The translations under genes and the position numbers were made by a program. From NCBI GenBank assembly GCA_905236045.1, contig CAJOOG010000032.1, positions 1 to 53,497 on the forward strand: DNA of 53,497 bases, in the 5' to 3' direction. Origin of the DNA: an uncultured Denitrobacterium sp. (GTDB taxonomy: Bacteria; Actinomycetota; Coriobacteriia; Coriobacteriales; Eggerthellaceae). The notes under the pieces were generated by a model. The model worked only from the letters and a program-made list of their open reading frames with translations. It made no database searches and was not told the DNA's origin. This document shows, in pieces, positions 16,423 to 24,872 of the stretch; position 1 is the first letter of the stretch, and each line of letters begins with the position of its first letter.

Positions 16423-19380
16423 TTACATCAACTCCGCGAGAGTTGCCAGCAGCTTGGCGGTATCGATGGGCTTGCCGACGAAAGCATCCATGCCGGCATC
16501 GAGATTGGCTTGCACGTCATCGGAGAATACGTTCGCGGCGGCAGCGACAATGGGCACCTGCGCACGTTGCGGGTCGGGCAACGCGCGAATGCGACGCGTG
16601 GCCTCGCGTCCATCCATAACCGGCATGCGCACGTCCATGAGCACGGCGTCGTAAAAGCCGGGCTCGGCCGACTCCACGCGCTCGAGCGCCAATTCGCCGT
16701 TCTCGACGAGCTCCACGGCAAAGCCCGCATCCTCCAAAATGAGCATGGCGATCTCGCGGTTGATCTCGTTGTCTTCGGCCACCAGGATCCTCTTGCCCGC
16801 GAAGTCGTATGCCTCGGGCTTCGGAGCAGGCCCCGCCGCGGCCACTCCGCCGGCGCGCGCTCCGGAGTCGTCCCAGCCTTCTGAAACGACATCAAACTCC
16901 ACGTTCATGATGAACTCCGTGCCCTCGCCGAGCGCGGTGACCACCCGGATCGTGCCGTCCATGGCATCCACTATGGCCTTCGTGATGGACATTCCCAAGC
17001 CCGTCCCCTGAATGCCGCTCACCGTGGTCGTCTGCTCGCGCTCGAACGCATCGAACACGCGCTCGGCGAACTCCGCGGTCATGCCGATGCCCGTATCCTT
17101 CACATGCAGCTCATATGCGGCGCGGCCCTCTTCGGCACGGCCCGCCTGAGAAAGCACGACCGATACCTCGCCGCCCTCGGGCGTGAACTTCAAGGCATTG
17201 CTCGTGAGGTTCAGCAAGATGCGATCGAGACGCGATGTATCGCACATCACCACGGCATCGCGCATCTCGCGCACTTCGGCGCTGAACTCGATGCCCTTCT
17301 CGTGCATCTGCGTGGCATACATGTCGCGCAGATCCGCGATAATCCGACGCAAGTCGGTCGGCCCCAAGACGAGCTCGAGCCTACCGCTCTCGATGCGGCT
17401 CATCTCCAGCACGTCATTGAGCAGCCCGAGCAAATGTTTGCTCGACGAATCGATTTTCTCCAAATAGTCACGTATCTCCGGCAGCGTCAGCCCTTCGCGC
17501 CTGGCAAGCTCGGTATAGCCGATGATGGCGTTCATGGGCGTGCGGATGTCGTGCGACATGCTCGAGAGGAACGCCGTCTTCGCCTCGCTCGCGCCCTCGG
17601 CCTCGCGACGCCTGGTCTCCTGGCTGCGCTCGCGCCGCAGCATGAGCCGGTAGATGCTGTACAGCGCCACAAGGCTCGCCGCGATGGTGGCCATGAGCAC
17701 GAAGCTGTCGTTCATGAGCACGGTTTCCACGCGGTTTGCCTCGGCCTGCAGCTTCTCTTCTTCCCGAAGCGCATTCGTCTCGTCCTGGACTATTCCCCGC
17801 TCTGCATATTCCTCAGCATAGTAAGAACTCAGGTTGTCGACCGTCTGCTGAGCGGCGTCGTAGGTCGATTGCCGCACCCACATGGTGGACGTGAAGAAGA
17901 TAAGCGACAGCATGAAGAACCACACGAGGGGCGTCTTGCCGAACCGTCCGCGCTCATCGCGTTTGAACACGCTGCGGAAGTAGACCAAGCCGAATAGGCT
18001 CCACACCGCAAGTATGAGATACGACTCGGCGGGCAGGGCGGCCACCGCGTAGAAGTTGGGCACGAGCGGGAAGGCTATGAACAGAATGGAGATGACCATG
18101 CCCAGGGATCCGGCGACCTTCATGCCCCCGAGCCCTTCGTCTCGCGCTACCCGGAACGTGCACATGCAGGTGTAGCCATAGGCCACGCCCGCGCTGATGG
18201 CCGTGGCATCGGTGGCCCACCCGATGGCGGCGCGGCCGAGGAACGGCACGAAGATGCAGATCCCCAGCACGAGCAAGATGGCGTTTGCGGGTACATGGTT
18301 CTTGTTCAGCCGCGCGAGCCTCTCGGGGAGAATCCCGTCCTGCGCCATGCAATAGAGCAGCCGGCTCGCCGCACGCAGAAAACCGAGCAGGCTTGTGGAG
18401 AGCGCTGCCACGACCACGATCATCAAGAGCACCACGCCCGCAGCCCCCATGGCAGACGCCGCCGCGTTGAGCGTGGGAAGCGCCACCGGCCCGTCGAGGT
18501 TGCCCAAATCGGCAACATAGCCGACCCACCCGCCGTATTCGTCGGGGGCGCCGATGATGGCGATGGCCATCATCATGAGATACACCGCCAAACCCGCCAA
18601 GATGGCGAGCACCATGAGCAGGCCCATCTTGCGCGGCGAGAACTTGCACTCGCCCGCCGTATGCGACACCGTCTCGAAACCCATGAACGCCCAGGGCACC
18701 AGCGCCAGCATCCCGAGCACGCCCGCGACGGGAGGATGGGATGGCGAGAAGGCGGGCTCGAAGCGGGACGGATCGGAGCCGCCCAGCACGAGCACTCCCG
18801 CGAAACACGCGACGGCCCCCAGCAGAAGCGTGAAGGCTAGCAGCGTGTTCGCGCCGTTGAGCAGGCGCTTTCGGCCGCAGGCCAAGGCCGCGAACAGCAA
18901 GAGGACGCCTACGGTGACCGCTACCTCGCCGAGATAGATGTCGTAGCCGGCCACCTGGTAATGGAGCCCCACCTGAAGGGCCGACCCGAACACATAGCGG
19001 CCGATGTGCACGAAGGCGGTGGCGTTGGCCCCGATCAGCGAGATATAGGCGAGCACGAGCGCCCAAGCGCAGAGAAACGCATGGTCGTAACCGAACAGGT
19101 TGCGCGTGAACGCATACGAGCCGCCCGAATCGGGAAACCGGTTGCACAGGAAGCGGTAATTGACCGCTATGACGAAGATGAGCAACGCGCCGATGCACAG
19201 CGCGATGGTCGTTCCCAGCGGGCCGGCGAGAGGAAGAAACGTCGAGCCCGGCATGGAGAAGGCGCCGTAGCCGATGATGCAGCCGAACGAGAGCCCCCAC
19301 ACGCCCACGGGAGAGAGCGTGCGGGTAAGGCCTCTTGCGGCCCCCTCCGACTCGATATCGCTCGGTGTTCCCTTGCCCAT
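16423..19380 (-). CDS. Amino-acid permease (APC) fused to a hybrid histidine kinase
   Basis: A 985-residue fusion. Residues about 15-475 are an APC-type amino-acid permease (GVWGLSFGCIIGYGAFSMPG, DSGGSYAFTRNLFG, GFETVSHTAGE, ASRLLYCMAQDGILP). About 485-502 and 557-577 are two more helices enclosing a 54-residue outside segment. Then come a HisKA domain with SSMSHDIRTPMNA (H610), an ATPase domain (N-box LTSNALKFT, G1 DTGIGM, G2 GTGLGMS), and a receiver (863-985) with E869/D870, D916 and K970. The receiver's conserved Thr is alanine (IVAAAANVF). It is the third gene of an operon, 5 bp after the Hpt gene. It probably acts as an amino-acid-sensing kinase ('transceptor'). Whether it still transports is unknown. 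Confidence 0.93.
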   Translation of the reverse strand: MGKGTPSDIESEGAARGLTRTLSPVGVWGLSFGCIIGYGAFSMPGSTFLPLAGPLGTTIALCIGALLIFVIAVNYRFLCNRFPDSGGSYAFTRNLFGYDHAFLCAWALVLAYISLIGANATAFVHIGRYVFGSALQVGLHYQVAGYDIYLGEVAVTVGVLLLFAALACGRKRLLNGANTLLAFTLLLGAVACFAGVLVLGGSDPSRFEPAFSPSHPPVAGVLGMLALVPWAFMGFETVSHTAGECKFSPRKMGLLMVLAILAGLAVYLMMMAIAIIGAPDEYGGWVGYVADLGNLDGPVALPTLNAAASAMGAAGVVLLMIVVVAALSTSLLGFLRAASRLLYCMAQDGILPERLARLNKNHVPANAILLVLGICIFVPFLGRAAIGWATDATAISAGVAYGYTCMCTFRVARDEGLGGMKVAGSLGMVISILFIAFPLVPNFYAVAALPAESYLILAVWSLFGLVYFRSVFKRDERGRFGKTPLVWFFMLSLIFFTSTMWVRQSTYDAAQQTVDNLSSYYAEEYAERGIVQDETNALREEEKLQAEANRVETVLMNDSFVLMATIAASLVALYSIYRLMLRRERSQETRRREAEGASEAKTAFLSSMSHDIRTPMNAIIGYTELARREGLTLPEIRDYLEKIDSSSKHLLGLLNDVLEMSRIESGRLELVLGPTDLRRIIADLRDMYATQMHEKGIEFSAEVREMRDAVVMCDTSRLDRILLNLTSNALKFTPEGGEVSVVLSQAGRAEEGRAAYELHVKDTGIGMTAEFAERVFDAFEREQTTTVSGIQGTGLGMSITKAIVDAMDGTIRVVTALGEGTEFIMNVEFDVVSEGWDDSGARAGGVAAAGPAPKPEAYDFAGKRILVAEDNEINREIAMLILEDAGFAVELVENGELALERVESAEPGFYDAVLMDVRMPVMDGREATRRIRALPDPQRAQVPIVAAAANVFSDDVQANLDAGMDAFVGKPIDTAKLLATLAELM

Positions 19381-19385
19381 GGCGA

Positions 19386-19760
19386 CTATTCAGCGGCTTT
19401 CGCGTAGGCGGAAATAGCCCGGTTCGCGGCGCGATGCCGCTCCTCCAGAAGATTCACGAGACCATCCACATCGGTGCTCGCACGCAGTTCGTCGTTGCCG
19501 GGCCGCAGCGCTTCGCAGATTCGACTCGTCAGGTCGGCGAGCGCGGTAAGCGACAGGTTGGCGCACACGCCCTTGGCCTTGTGCGCTGCCTCGAAGGCGC
19601 CCGCCTCGTCGCCCGCACGCCACGACGAGACCACGTCGGCGCACGACGGATCGTCGAGAAACTTCACCACGAACCGCGCCACGAGGGCCTCGGTCGGCAA
19701 ACGCTTGAGCGCCTCGGCATAATCGCCGCCAATCGCTTCGTAGAGTTCTTCTACAGTCAT
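19386..19760 (-). CDS. Stand-alone histidine phosphotransfer (Hpt) protein
   Basis: A 124-residue helical protein with the Hpt motif AAHKAKGVCANLSLTAL, where H60 is the expected phospho-accepting histidine and the K and G after it are conserved. The opening resembles Firmicute/Coriobacteria Hpt proteins (MTVEELYEAIGGDY). Its ATG overlaps the preceding EAL gene's stop by 4 bp, and the permease-kinase starts 5 bp after it. It is the natural shuttle between the hybrid kinase receiver (D916) and the receiver (D66) of the EAL protein. Confidence 0.92.
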   Translation of the reverse strand: MTVEELYEAIGGDYAEALKRLPTEALVARFVVKFLDDPSCADVVSSWRAGDEAGAFEAAHKAKGVCANLSLTALADLTSRICEALRPGNDELRASTDVDGLVNLLEERHRAANRAISAYAKAAE

Positions 19761-21439
19761 CGTTTCCCCTCCTGCGCCAAATAGGCTTCGAAATCCTCCC
19801 GGTTCAGAGGCTTCGAATAATAATAGCCCTGTATGAGGTCGCATCCCATCTCGGTGACGCGCTCGACCTCCTCGACCGTCTCGACCCCCTCGACCACGGT
19901 TTTGAGGTCGAGCATCTGGGCCAGCTTGATGGTCGATTCCATGATGCGGAAGTCGTCGAGCTCGGTGGCCTTGCGAATCATGCTCATGTCGAGCTTCATC
20001 ACGTCGAGCGGCAGCGCGTTCAGCGACACGAGCGAAGAATACCCCGCCCCGAAGTCGTCGAGCTCGGTGGCAAATCCGCGTTCCTTCAGCTCGCGCAGCA
20101 TATCGGTGACGGCCTCGGGGTTGTCGGAATAGGCGGTCTCGGTCAGCTCCACGTGCAGCATGTCGTGGTCGAGTCCGTACTTATCGGCGAGCGCCTCGAT
20201 GCGCGAGGGCAGATCCGCCACGTCGAAATCGAGACGCGAGACGTTCACCGAAATGGGAACGCAGGGCAGGCCGGCCTCCTGGCAGCGCTTCAGCTCCTTG
20301 CACGCCTCTTCCCACACGAACATATCGAGGCGCGTGATGAAGCCGTTTTTCTCGAAGATGGGGATGAACAGCCCGGGGCTGATGGTGCCGATCTTAGGAT
20401 GGAACCAGCGCACGAGCGCCTCGGCTCCGCCGATACGCCCGGTGCGCACATTGTGTTTGGGCTGATAGAACACCGAGAACTGCAACTCGCTGAGCGCGGT
20501 TTCCATGCCCTCGCGGATGGCCTGCTCGAGCATCTGGCACTCGTGCAGCTCGTCGTCGAACATCGCCACGTTCACGCCTATGCGCCCCCGCACCGTTTCG
20601 AGCGCAGCGATGGCGCGGTTGCACACCTTCGGCACCGTCATGGCGCGATCCGCCCGCTCCACCACGCCGAACTTGACGTTGACGTTCGGCAGCGGCAAGC
20701 CGCCGGTCACGGAATGCAGCACGCGCTGCCAGCCTGGCCGCTGGTGTTCCATGAGAAAGGCGAACATATCGGCGCCGATGCGACCGCCCGCCACCAGGCC
20801 GGGCAACAGCTCCATCTCGCGTTCGGCGAGCGCACGCAGCAGCACGTCGCAGTTGGCTTCGCCGTATCGGTCGTTCATGGACCTGAAATTGTCGATGTCG
20901 CTGCATACGAGATCGTACTCGGCCTCGGGAGAACCGGAAAAGGCATCTTCCACCTCGCGGTAGAAGAACTCCTTGCTGTACAGGCCCGTCACCTCGTCGT
21001 ACATGAGCTGGTTCACGATGGCCGCCGACTCGCGCAGACGGATGATGTTGTTCACGCGGTTCTTGATGACGTCCACGTTGTAGGGCTTCAGGACGAAGTC
21101 GTTGGCGCCGAGCTTCAAGCAGGCGATCTCGTCATCGTCGCGATCGCTCGCCGTGGTGACCACCACCGGCACCGAGTCGTAACGCTCGTCCGCCCGCATG
21201 CGCCGCAGGAACTCGAAGCCATCGCAGCGGGGCATATACACGTCGAGCAGCACGACGGAAAGGTCGGTGTAGTTCTCGGCGAGAGCTTCCAGGCCCTCTT
21301 CGCCATCGGATGTCTCGATGACGCGGAACTCGTCTTCCAAGAGTGCGCAGAGTATCTCGCGATTCAAGTCGTTGTCCTCGACGACCAGGACCTTTCGTCG
21401 TCCACCATGCTCGGCCGGCCTAGACAGCTTGTTCATCAT
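19757..21439 (-). CDS. Response regulator REC-GGDEF*-EAL (putative c-di-GMP phosphodiesterase)
   Basis: A 560-residue cytoplasmic protein. The receiver (about 15-135) has EDND, the phospho-site D66 (VVLLDVYMP), T95/T96 and K118. The GGDEF-like domain (about 145-300) starts YDEVTGLYSKEFF but has RIGADMF in place of GGDEF, so it should not make c-di-GMP. The EAL domain (about 305-555) is intact: EAL at 340-342, N399, E431, DDFGAGYSS at 461-469, K482, EGVET at 517-521. The expected role is c-di-GMP hydrolysis controlled by phosphorylation. It is the first gene of the signalling operon. The start is ATG 21439; a second ATG follows directly. Confidence 0.93.
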   Translation of the reverse strand: MMNKLSRPAEHGGRRKVLVVEDNDLNREILCALLEDEFRVIETSDGEEGLEALAENYTDLSVVLLDVYMPRCDGFEFLRRMRADERYDSVPVVVTTASDRDDDEIACLKLGANDFVLKPYNVDVIKNRVNNIIRLRESAAIVNQLMYDEVTGLYSKEFFYREVEDAFSGSPEAEYDLVCSDIDNFRSMNDRYGEANCDVLLRALAEREMELLPGLVAGGRIGADMFAFLMEHQRPGWQRVLHSVTGGLPLPNVNVKFGVVERADRAMTVPKVCNRAIAALETVRGRIGVNVAMFDDELHECQMLEQAIREGMETALSELQFSVFYQPKHNVRTGRIGGAEALVRWFHPKIGTISPGLFIPIFEKNGFITRLDMFVWEEACKELKRCQEAGLPCVPISVNVSRLDFDVADLPSRIEALADKYGLDHDMLHVELTETAYSDNPEAVTDMLRELKERGFATELDDFGAGYSSLVSLNALPLDVMKLDMSMIRKATELDDFRIMESTIKLAQMLDLKTVVEGVETVEEVERVTEMGCDLIQGYYYSKPLNREDFEAYLAQEGKR

Positions 21440-21612
21440 GATCGTTTACGCTTTCCCTGCGCCTTACCGCAGATCAGATGCTCGTGCGCAGCATGCAGCC
21501 GCTCGAACTCCCAGGTTTGGGCAGATGCGCGGTCTCGCCCGCCTCCGAGGGAGGCAATCCCTGTAGTTCGTCTGGCATCGGCTGCTCGTTTCACTTGGTT
21601 GCGTTCGCATGG

Positions 21613-21618
21613 ATTATA
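21613..21618 (-). promoter_or_regulatory. -10 element (TATAAT) for the permease-kinase operon
   Basis: A perfect TATAAT on the minus strand about 175 bp upstream of the REC-GGDEF*-EAL start codon. No good -35 is visible 17 bp upstream. A leader of about 165 nt is implied. Within it a 34-codon frame (21578-21474) exists but has no ribosome site. Confidence 0.5.
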
Positions 21619-21707
21619 CCGTAGAAACAGGAGGGGGCTGCCTGCGGCAGCGGCACGGCGACACCTGCAACGCCAGCACCTGCGGCGGTGGCGGCGGCGA
21701 TGGCGGA

Positions 21708-22832
21708 TTAGATGGTTTGCATCTGCGAGAGGGTGGTCGCGTACCAGGCCTGGTAGGTGGGCGGGCAGTATTTCTGCGCGTGCTCGAGGGTTATCGTATA
21801 GCCGTAGGAGCGCGCCAGATAGGCCACGTGCTGGTTTATGCCGTCCTCCCACGACGCGAACGTGCGATACCCTCCTTGGCCGTTGGTCCAGCCCCAGGCG
21901 TTGTAGCCGCCGGGGATAAAGCGTCCTTTCGTGCTCTCCGTGTTGGATATGGCAGGCGACCAGCGCGGGTCGACGCCGTAGCGCCAGGCGGCTTCGGCAA
22001 AGGCCTTCCCCGTGCCCGCCATGGGAGAGCCTGCCAAGTAGACGTCGATGCGCTGCGTCCACGTGGCCACGAAGGCGTCTTTGCCGACCGTCCAGTCCAC
22101 GGCGCTGGTGTCCACGCCTGCAGCAGCCAGGCGGGCCTGCTCTTCTTGCGCGGCCCTGGCGGCTCGGTTCTGAGCCTCCTCGCGGGCGGCCTGCGCCTGG
22201 GCCAGCGCGTCGGCGGCTTCCTTCTCGCGTTGCTCGGCGGCGGCCTTCTGCTGCTCCAAGATGCTTCGCGTCTCCTCGTAGCTCCTCTTCAAATCGGCAT
22301 AACGCTCGATTTCGCTATAGTTGTGCTGCTCGATGCTATCCAGATATTGCCAAGTCGTCAGGAATTCCTCCATGCTCATGCTGTTCAAGATCATGCCCGC
22401 GATGCCGTAGCCGCCGCGGCGCATCTTGTACATGGTCTCCATGGCCTGCGCGCTGCGGCCTTTCTGGGCCTGGAGCTTGTCTGCGGTCTCCTCGAGCAGT
22501 TTCTCGTTGGCTTCGACCTGCTCGCTTATGTCCTCTACCGCCTGCACCGCCTCGTCGTAGGCTTTCGCCGAATCTTCCACGCGCTTCTGCAATTCCGAAA
22601 GCTCCTCCTCGGAGACGGGCGCGGCATTCTCGTACCAGCCGGATGCGTCGGACGAGGTCGAAGTGGAGGTTGTCGCCTGAGAGGAGGCCGAAGACGAGGT
22701 GTTCGAGGCGCTGGCAGCGCTCCAGCTACTCGAGCTCGTCGAGGTGCTGGTCTCCACCGCCCAGCCGACATTGGGAAATGCCAGCATGGCGGCTACGAGC
22801 AGCCCTGCAAACCGTTCCGTCCCCCGCCGCAC
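21708..22832 (-). CDS. Secreted coiled-coil protein with lysozyme-like C-terminus (paralogue 2)
   Basis: A 374-residue exported protein: signal peptide 1-25 (FAGLLVAAMLAFPNVGWA), a Ser/Thr-rich stretch, a long coiled coil (about 72-240) with a PcsB-like break (GGYGIAGMILNSMSMEEFLTTWQYL), then a globular C-terminus (about 245-374). The last part (GKAFAEAAWRYGVDPRWSPAISNTESTKG) resembles lysozyme/glucosaminidase-like folds, with E in NTES as candidate acid. The start is GTG 22832, 1 bp after the upstream paralogue's stop and without its own ribosome site, so it is translationally coupled. Probable role: regulated peptidoglycan cleavage, perhaps at division like PcsB. Confidence 0.75.
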   Translation of the reverse strand: MRRGTERFAGLLVAAMLAFPNVGWAVETSTSTSSSSWSAASASNTSSSASSQATTSTSTSSDASGWYENAAPVSEEELSELQKRVEDSAKAYDEAVQAVEDISEQVEANEKLLEETADKLQAQKGRSAQAMETMYKMRRGGYGIAGMILNSMSMEEFLTTWQYLDSIEQHNYSEIERYADLKRSYEETRSILEQQKAAAEQREKEAADALAQAQAAREEAQNRAARAAQEEQARLAAAGVDTSAVDWTVGKDAFVATWTQRIDVYLAGSPMAGTGKAFAEAAWRYGVDPRWSPAISNTESTKGRFIPGGYNAWGWTNGQGGYRTFASWEDGINQHVAYLARSYGYTITLEHAQKYCPPTYQAWYATTLSQMQTI

Positions 22833-22833
22833 G

Positions 22834-24015
22834 CTAGATGCTGTTCATCTGATTGAGGACCTTGTTGTACCAGTCCCTGTAACTGGGAGGACAGTACTTC
22901 TTGGCGGCGGAGAGGGTCAGCGTGCTGCCATAGACGCGTGCCAAGCCGGACACATGGGCGGGAATGGCCTCTTCCCAGCTGCCCCAGCTGCTCGACCCCC
23001 ATCCCCATGCGTTGTGCGAGCGGAAGCAACGGGCGCCGCGGCTGCTCTCGACATAGGAGATGGCGGGCGACCAGCGCGGGTCGACGCCGTAATCCCAGGC
23101 GGCTTCGGCAAAGGTCTTGCCCTGGCCCGCGAGCGGGCTGCCCGAGAGATAATCGTCGATGCGCCCCGCCCATTCGTTCACGAAGGCGGTCTTGTCGCTG
23201 GACCAATCGACATCCCCGGACGAAACGGAGCCGGAAGGCGCCTCGGAAGAAGAGGAATCCACGTTCTTCTCCTCGTTCTGAGCATCCGTGCCCGTGCCCT
23301 GCGTCGTCTCGGGCTCTGCCGCGGACTGATCGGCAGGGGCGGCCTCGGCGGCGGCATCATCGCCCTGCGCTTCAGCGGCAGCTTGCGCTTCAGCGGCGTC
23401 CTCGGCGGCGGCGGCAGCCTCGGCGGCCTCCTGCGCGGCTATGGCGGCGGCCTTCTCCTGGGCCTCCTGGCGGGCGGCCTTGGCGCTATCGAGGGCGCGC
23501 TCGGCCCGATCCGCCTCCGTCTTGGCGTCGTCGAGCGCCTGGTCGAGCGAAGTCTGCGTGGCCTCGAGCTCGGCCTTGGAATCGGAGAGGCGCTTGATCT
23601 GCGCGGTGTTGTGGTCGTTGATGGTATTGAGGTACTCGATCTTCTGGATGAAGTCGGAAAAGCTCTCGCTGCTCAGAATCATCTCGATGAAGCTGCCGCC
23701 CTCCTCCTGCACGGAATAGAGCACGCGAACCGATTCGGCGGCGTCTTCTTCCTGGGCGGGCAGTTCGGCGTTGATCTGGTCGATCTTGGATCTGTTCTCT
23801 GCCACCTGGCCCTGGAGTTCTTCGAGCCTGGCTTGAGCGTCGTTGTATTCCTCGGCGGTGGATTCGACCTTTTTCTGAAGGTCGCTGATCTCGGCGTCTA
23901 AGGCCTCATCCGCCGAGGCGGCCCTAGGCGCGATCGCCAGGAGCGCGGTCGTCAGGAGCGCGACCAGCAATACGGCGAACCAGGCCCCGAGCAAGTGCTG
24001 CGTTTCAAGTTTCAT
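22834..24015 (-). CDS. Secreted coiled-coil protein with lysozyme-like C-terminus (paralogue 1)
   Basis: A 393-residue exported protein: signal peptide 1-36 ending near PRAASADEA, a coiled coil (about 38-195) with SFIEMILSSESFSDFIQKIEYL like PcsB, an Ala/Glu-rich linker (about 185-265), and a lysozyme-like C-terminus (about 268-393) nearly parallel to the next gene (GKTFAEAAWDYGVDPRWSPAISYVESSRG). The candidate catalytic glutamate is in YVES. The start ATG 24015 has AAGGCGAG upstream. It forms a two-gene operon with its paralogue. Exact bond specificity is not evident. Confidence 0.78.
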   Translation of the reverse strand: MKLETQHLLGAWFAVLLVALLTTALLAIAPRAASADEALDAEISDLQKKVESTAEEYNDAQARLEELQGQVAENRSKIDQINAELPAQEEDAAESVRVLYSVQEEGGSFIEMILSSESFSDFIQKIEYLNTINDHNTAQIKRLSDSKAELEATQTSLDQALDDAKTEADRAERALDSAKAARQEAQEKAAAIAAQEAAEAAAAAEDAAEAQAAAEAQGDDAAAEAAPADQSAAEPETTQGTGTDAQNEEKNVDSSSSEAPSGSVSSGDVDWSSDKTAFVNEWAGRIDDYLSGSPLAGQGKTFAEAAWDYGVDPRWSPAISYVESSRGARCFRSHNAWGWGSSSWGSWEEAIPAHVSGLARVYGSTLTLSAAKKYCPPSYRDWYNKVLNQMNSI

Positions 24016-24310
24016 TTTCTCGCCTTTCCAGCGATGATGCCGGGCACCATCGCGGTCGGTTTCCACCGCAACGCGCTCATGTGGGCGTTCGCACTGCGGT
24101 GCAAAGTCCGTCCATTATATCGAAGCCGGCCTTTCCACGCCTAATCTCAATAGTAACCACAGTAGACCATATTAGACTTTTTCGGTCTGATTCCGCTATT
24201 TGACCAGGGGTTTTGTGAATGAAGGGGATATGGAGGCGAAAGTGGTCGGCAAGGTGGCGACCACAAGATATGGGGTGGCCCGCTCGCGCCCGACCAGCGC
24301 CCGCGCGAGG
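24016..24310. other. 295-bp intergenic region with an AT-rich island
   Basis: No gene is seen. It holds the -10 of the secreted pair (24114-24119), an AT-rich tract at about 24140-24225 unlike the flanking high-GC DNA, and a hairpin GTGGTCG/CGACCAC at 24242-24264 that may end the leftward metalloprotease transcript. A plus-strand frame begins near 24200 but only continues antisense to the metalloprotease gene. Confidence 0.6.
24114..24119 (-). promoter_or_regulatory. -10 element (TATAAT) for the secreted coiled-coil pair
   Basis: A perfect TATAAT about 100 bp upstream of the ATG at 24015, giving a leader of roughly 90 nt. No clear -35. Confidence 0.5.
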
Positions 24311-24862
24311 CTACTTTTTCAGCTTCTGCGCCGCCTGCCGCCAATTCGGCAGATATTTCTCCACTTCAGCCCAGAATTTCGGCCCGTGGGCGGGCACGAT
24401 CAGGTGGCAGAGCTCGTGGACGACCACGTATTCCAGACATTCGGGAGGATAGAGCGCAAGCCGGATGTTAATGCAGATGCGCCCCGTTTCGGGCTGGCAG
24501 CTTCCCCACCTGCTGCGCATATTGCGATAGGCCAGCTTGCCCACCCGCACGCCCATGATGGGCGCCCACTTCTCGACCAAGCCCGGGACGACCGCCCCCA
24601 CGACGCCGCGCCAGGCCTCCACCTCTTCCTTCTCCGCCCTATCGGCTTGGGCCATGGGGGATTCGCGCATCGCCTCCTGCTGCCTGCGGATCCAGTCGGC
24701 GCGGGCGCGGACGAAGGCCTCCGCCTGCGCCCTCGTCGCCCGGCGGGGCATGCTCAGCTCCACGTGACCATCCGACGCCACGCGCATCCGCAGGGCCTTC
24801 ACGTCCTTCCGGTTCAAGCGAACTTCGAACTCATCCACGAAGATGAGGTTGTCCTCCACCAT
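24311..24862 (-). CDS. YgjP/DUF45 (M48-like) metal-dependent hydrolase
   Basis: A 183-residue protein with the zinc motif VVVHELCHLIVPAHGPKFW near 144-162 (HExxH followed by a second H and downstream acidic residue), and the YgjP hallmark MRSRWGSCQPETGRICINIRL just before it. The N-terminal half has the family opening LNRKDVKALRMRV. These are SprT/WSS1-related metalloproteases, presumably cytoplasmic; the natural substrate is unknown. The start ATG 24862 has GGAG upstream. It follows rsmI by 10 bp, so it is the last gene of that unit. Confidence 0.88.
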   Translation of the reverse strand: MVEDNLIFVDEFEVRLNRKDVKALRMRVASDGHVELSMPRRATRAQAEAFVRARADWIRRQQEAMRESPMAQADRAEKEEVEAWRGVVGAVVPGLVEKWAPIMGVRVGKLAYRNMRSRWGSCQPETGRICINIRLALYPPECLEYVVVHELCHLIVPAHGPKFWAEVEKYLPNWRQAAQKLKK

Positions 24863-24872
24863 CTTCTCCGCC

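Noticed and set aside
21474-21578. A 34-codon frame (-) in the leader of the permease-kinase operon
   Set aside because: No ribosome-binding site and no recognisable sequence; could be chance in a 165-nt leader.
21440-21707. c-di-GMP riboswitch before the REC-GGDEF*-EAL gene
   Set aside because: No ACGCAAAGC-type GEMM core or GEMM-II pattern was seen in the leader.
24200-24310. A plus-strand gene starting in the AT-rich island
   Set aside because: The frame continues only as antisense of the metalloprotease gene and shows no ribosome site at a proper distance.
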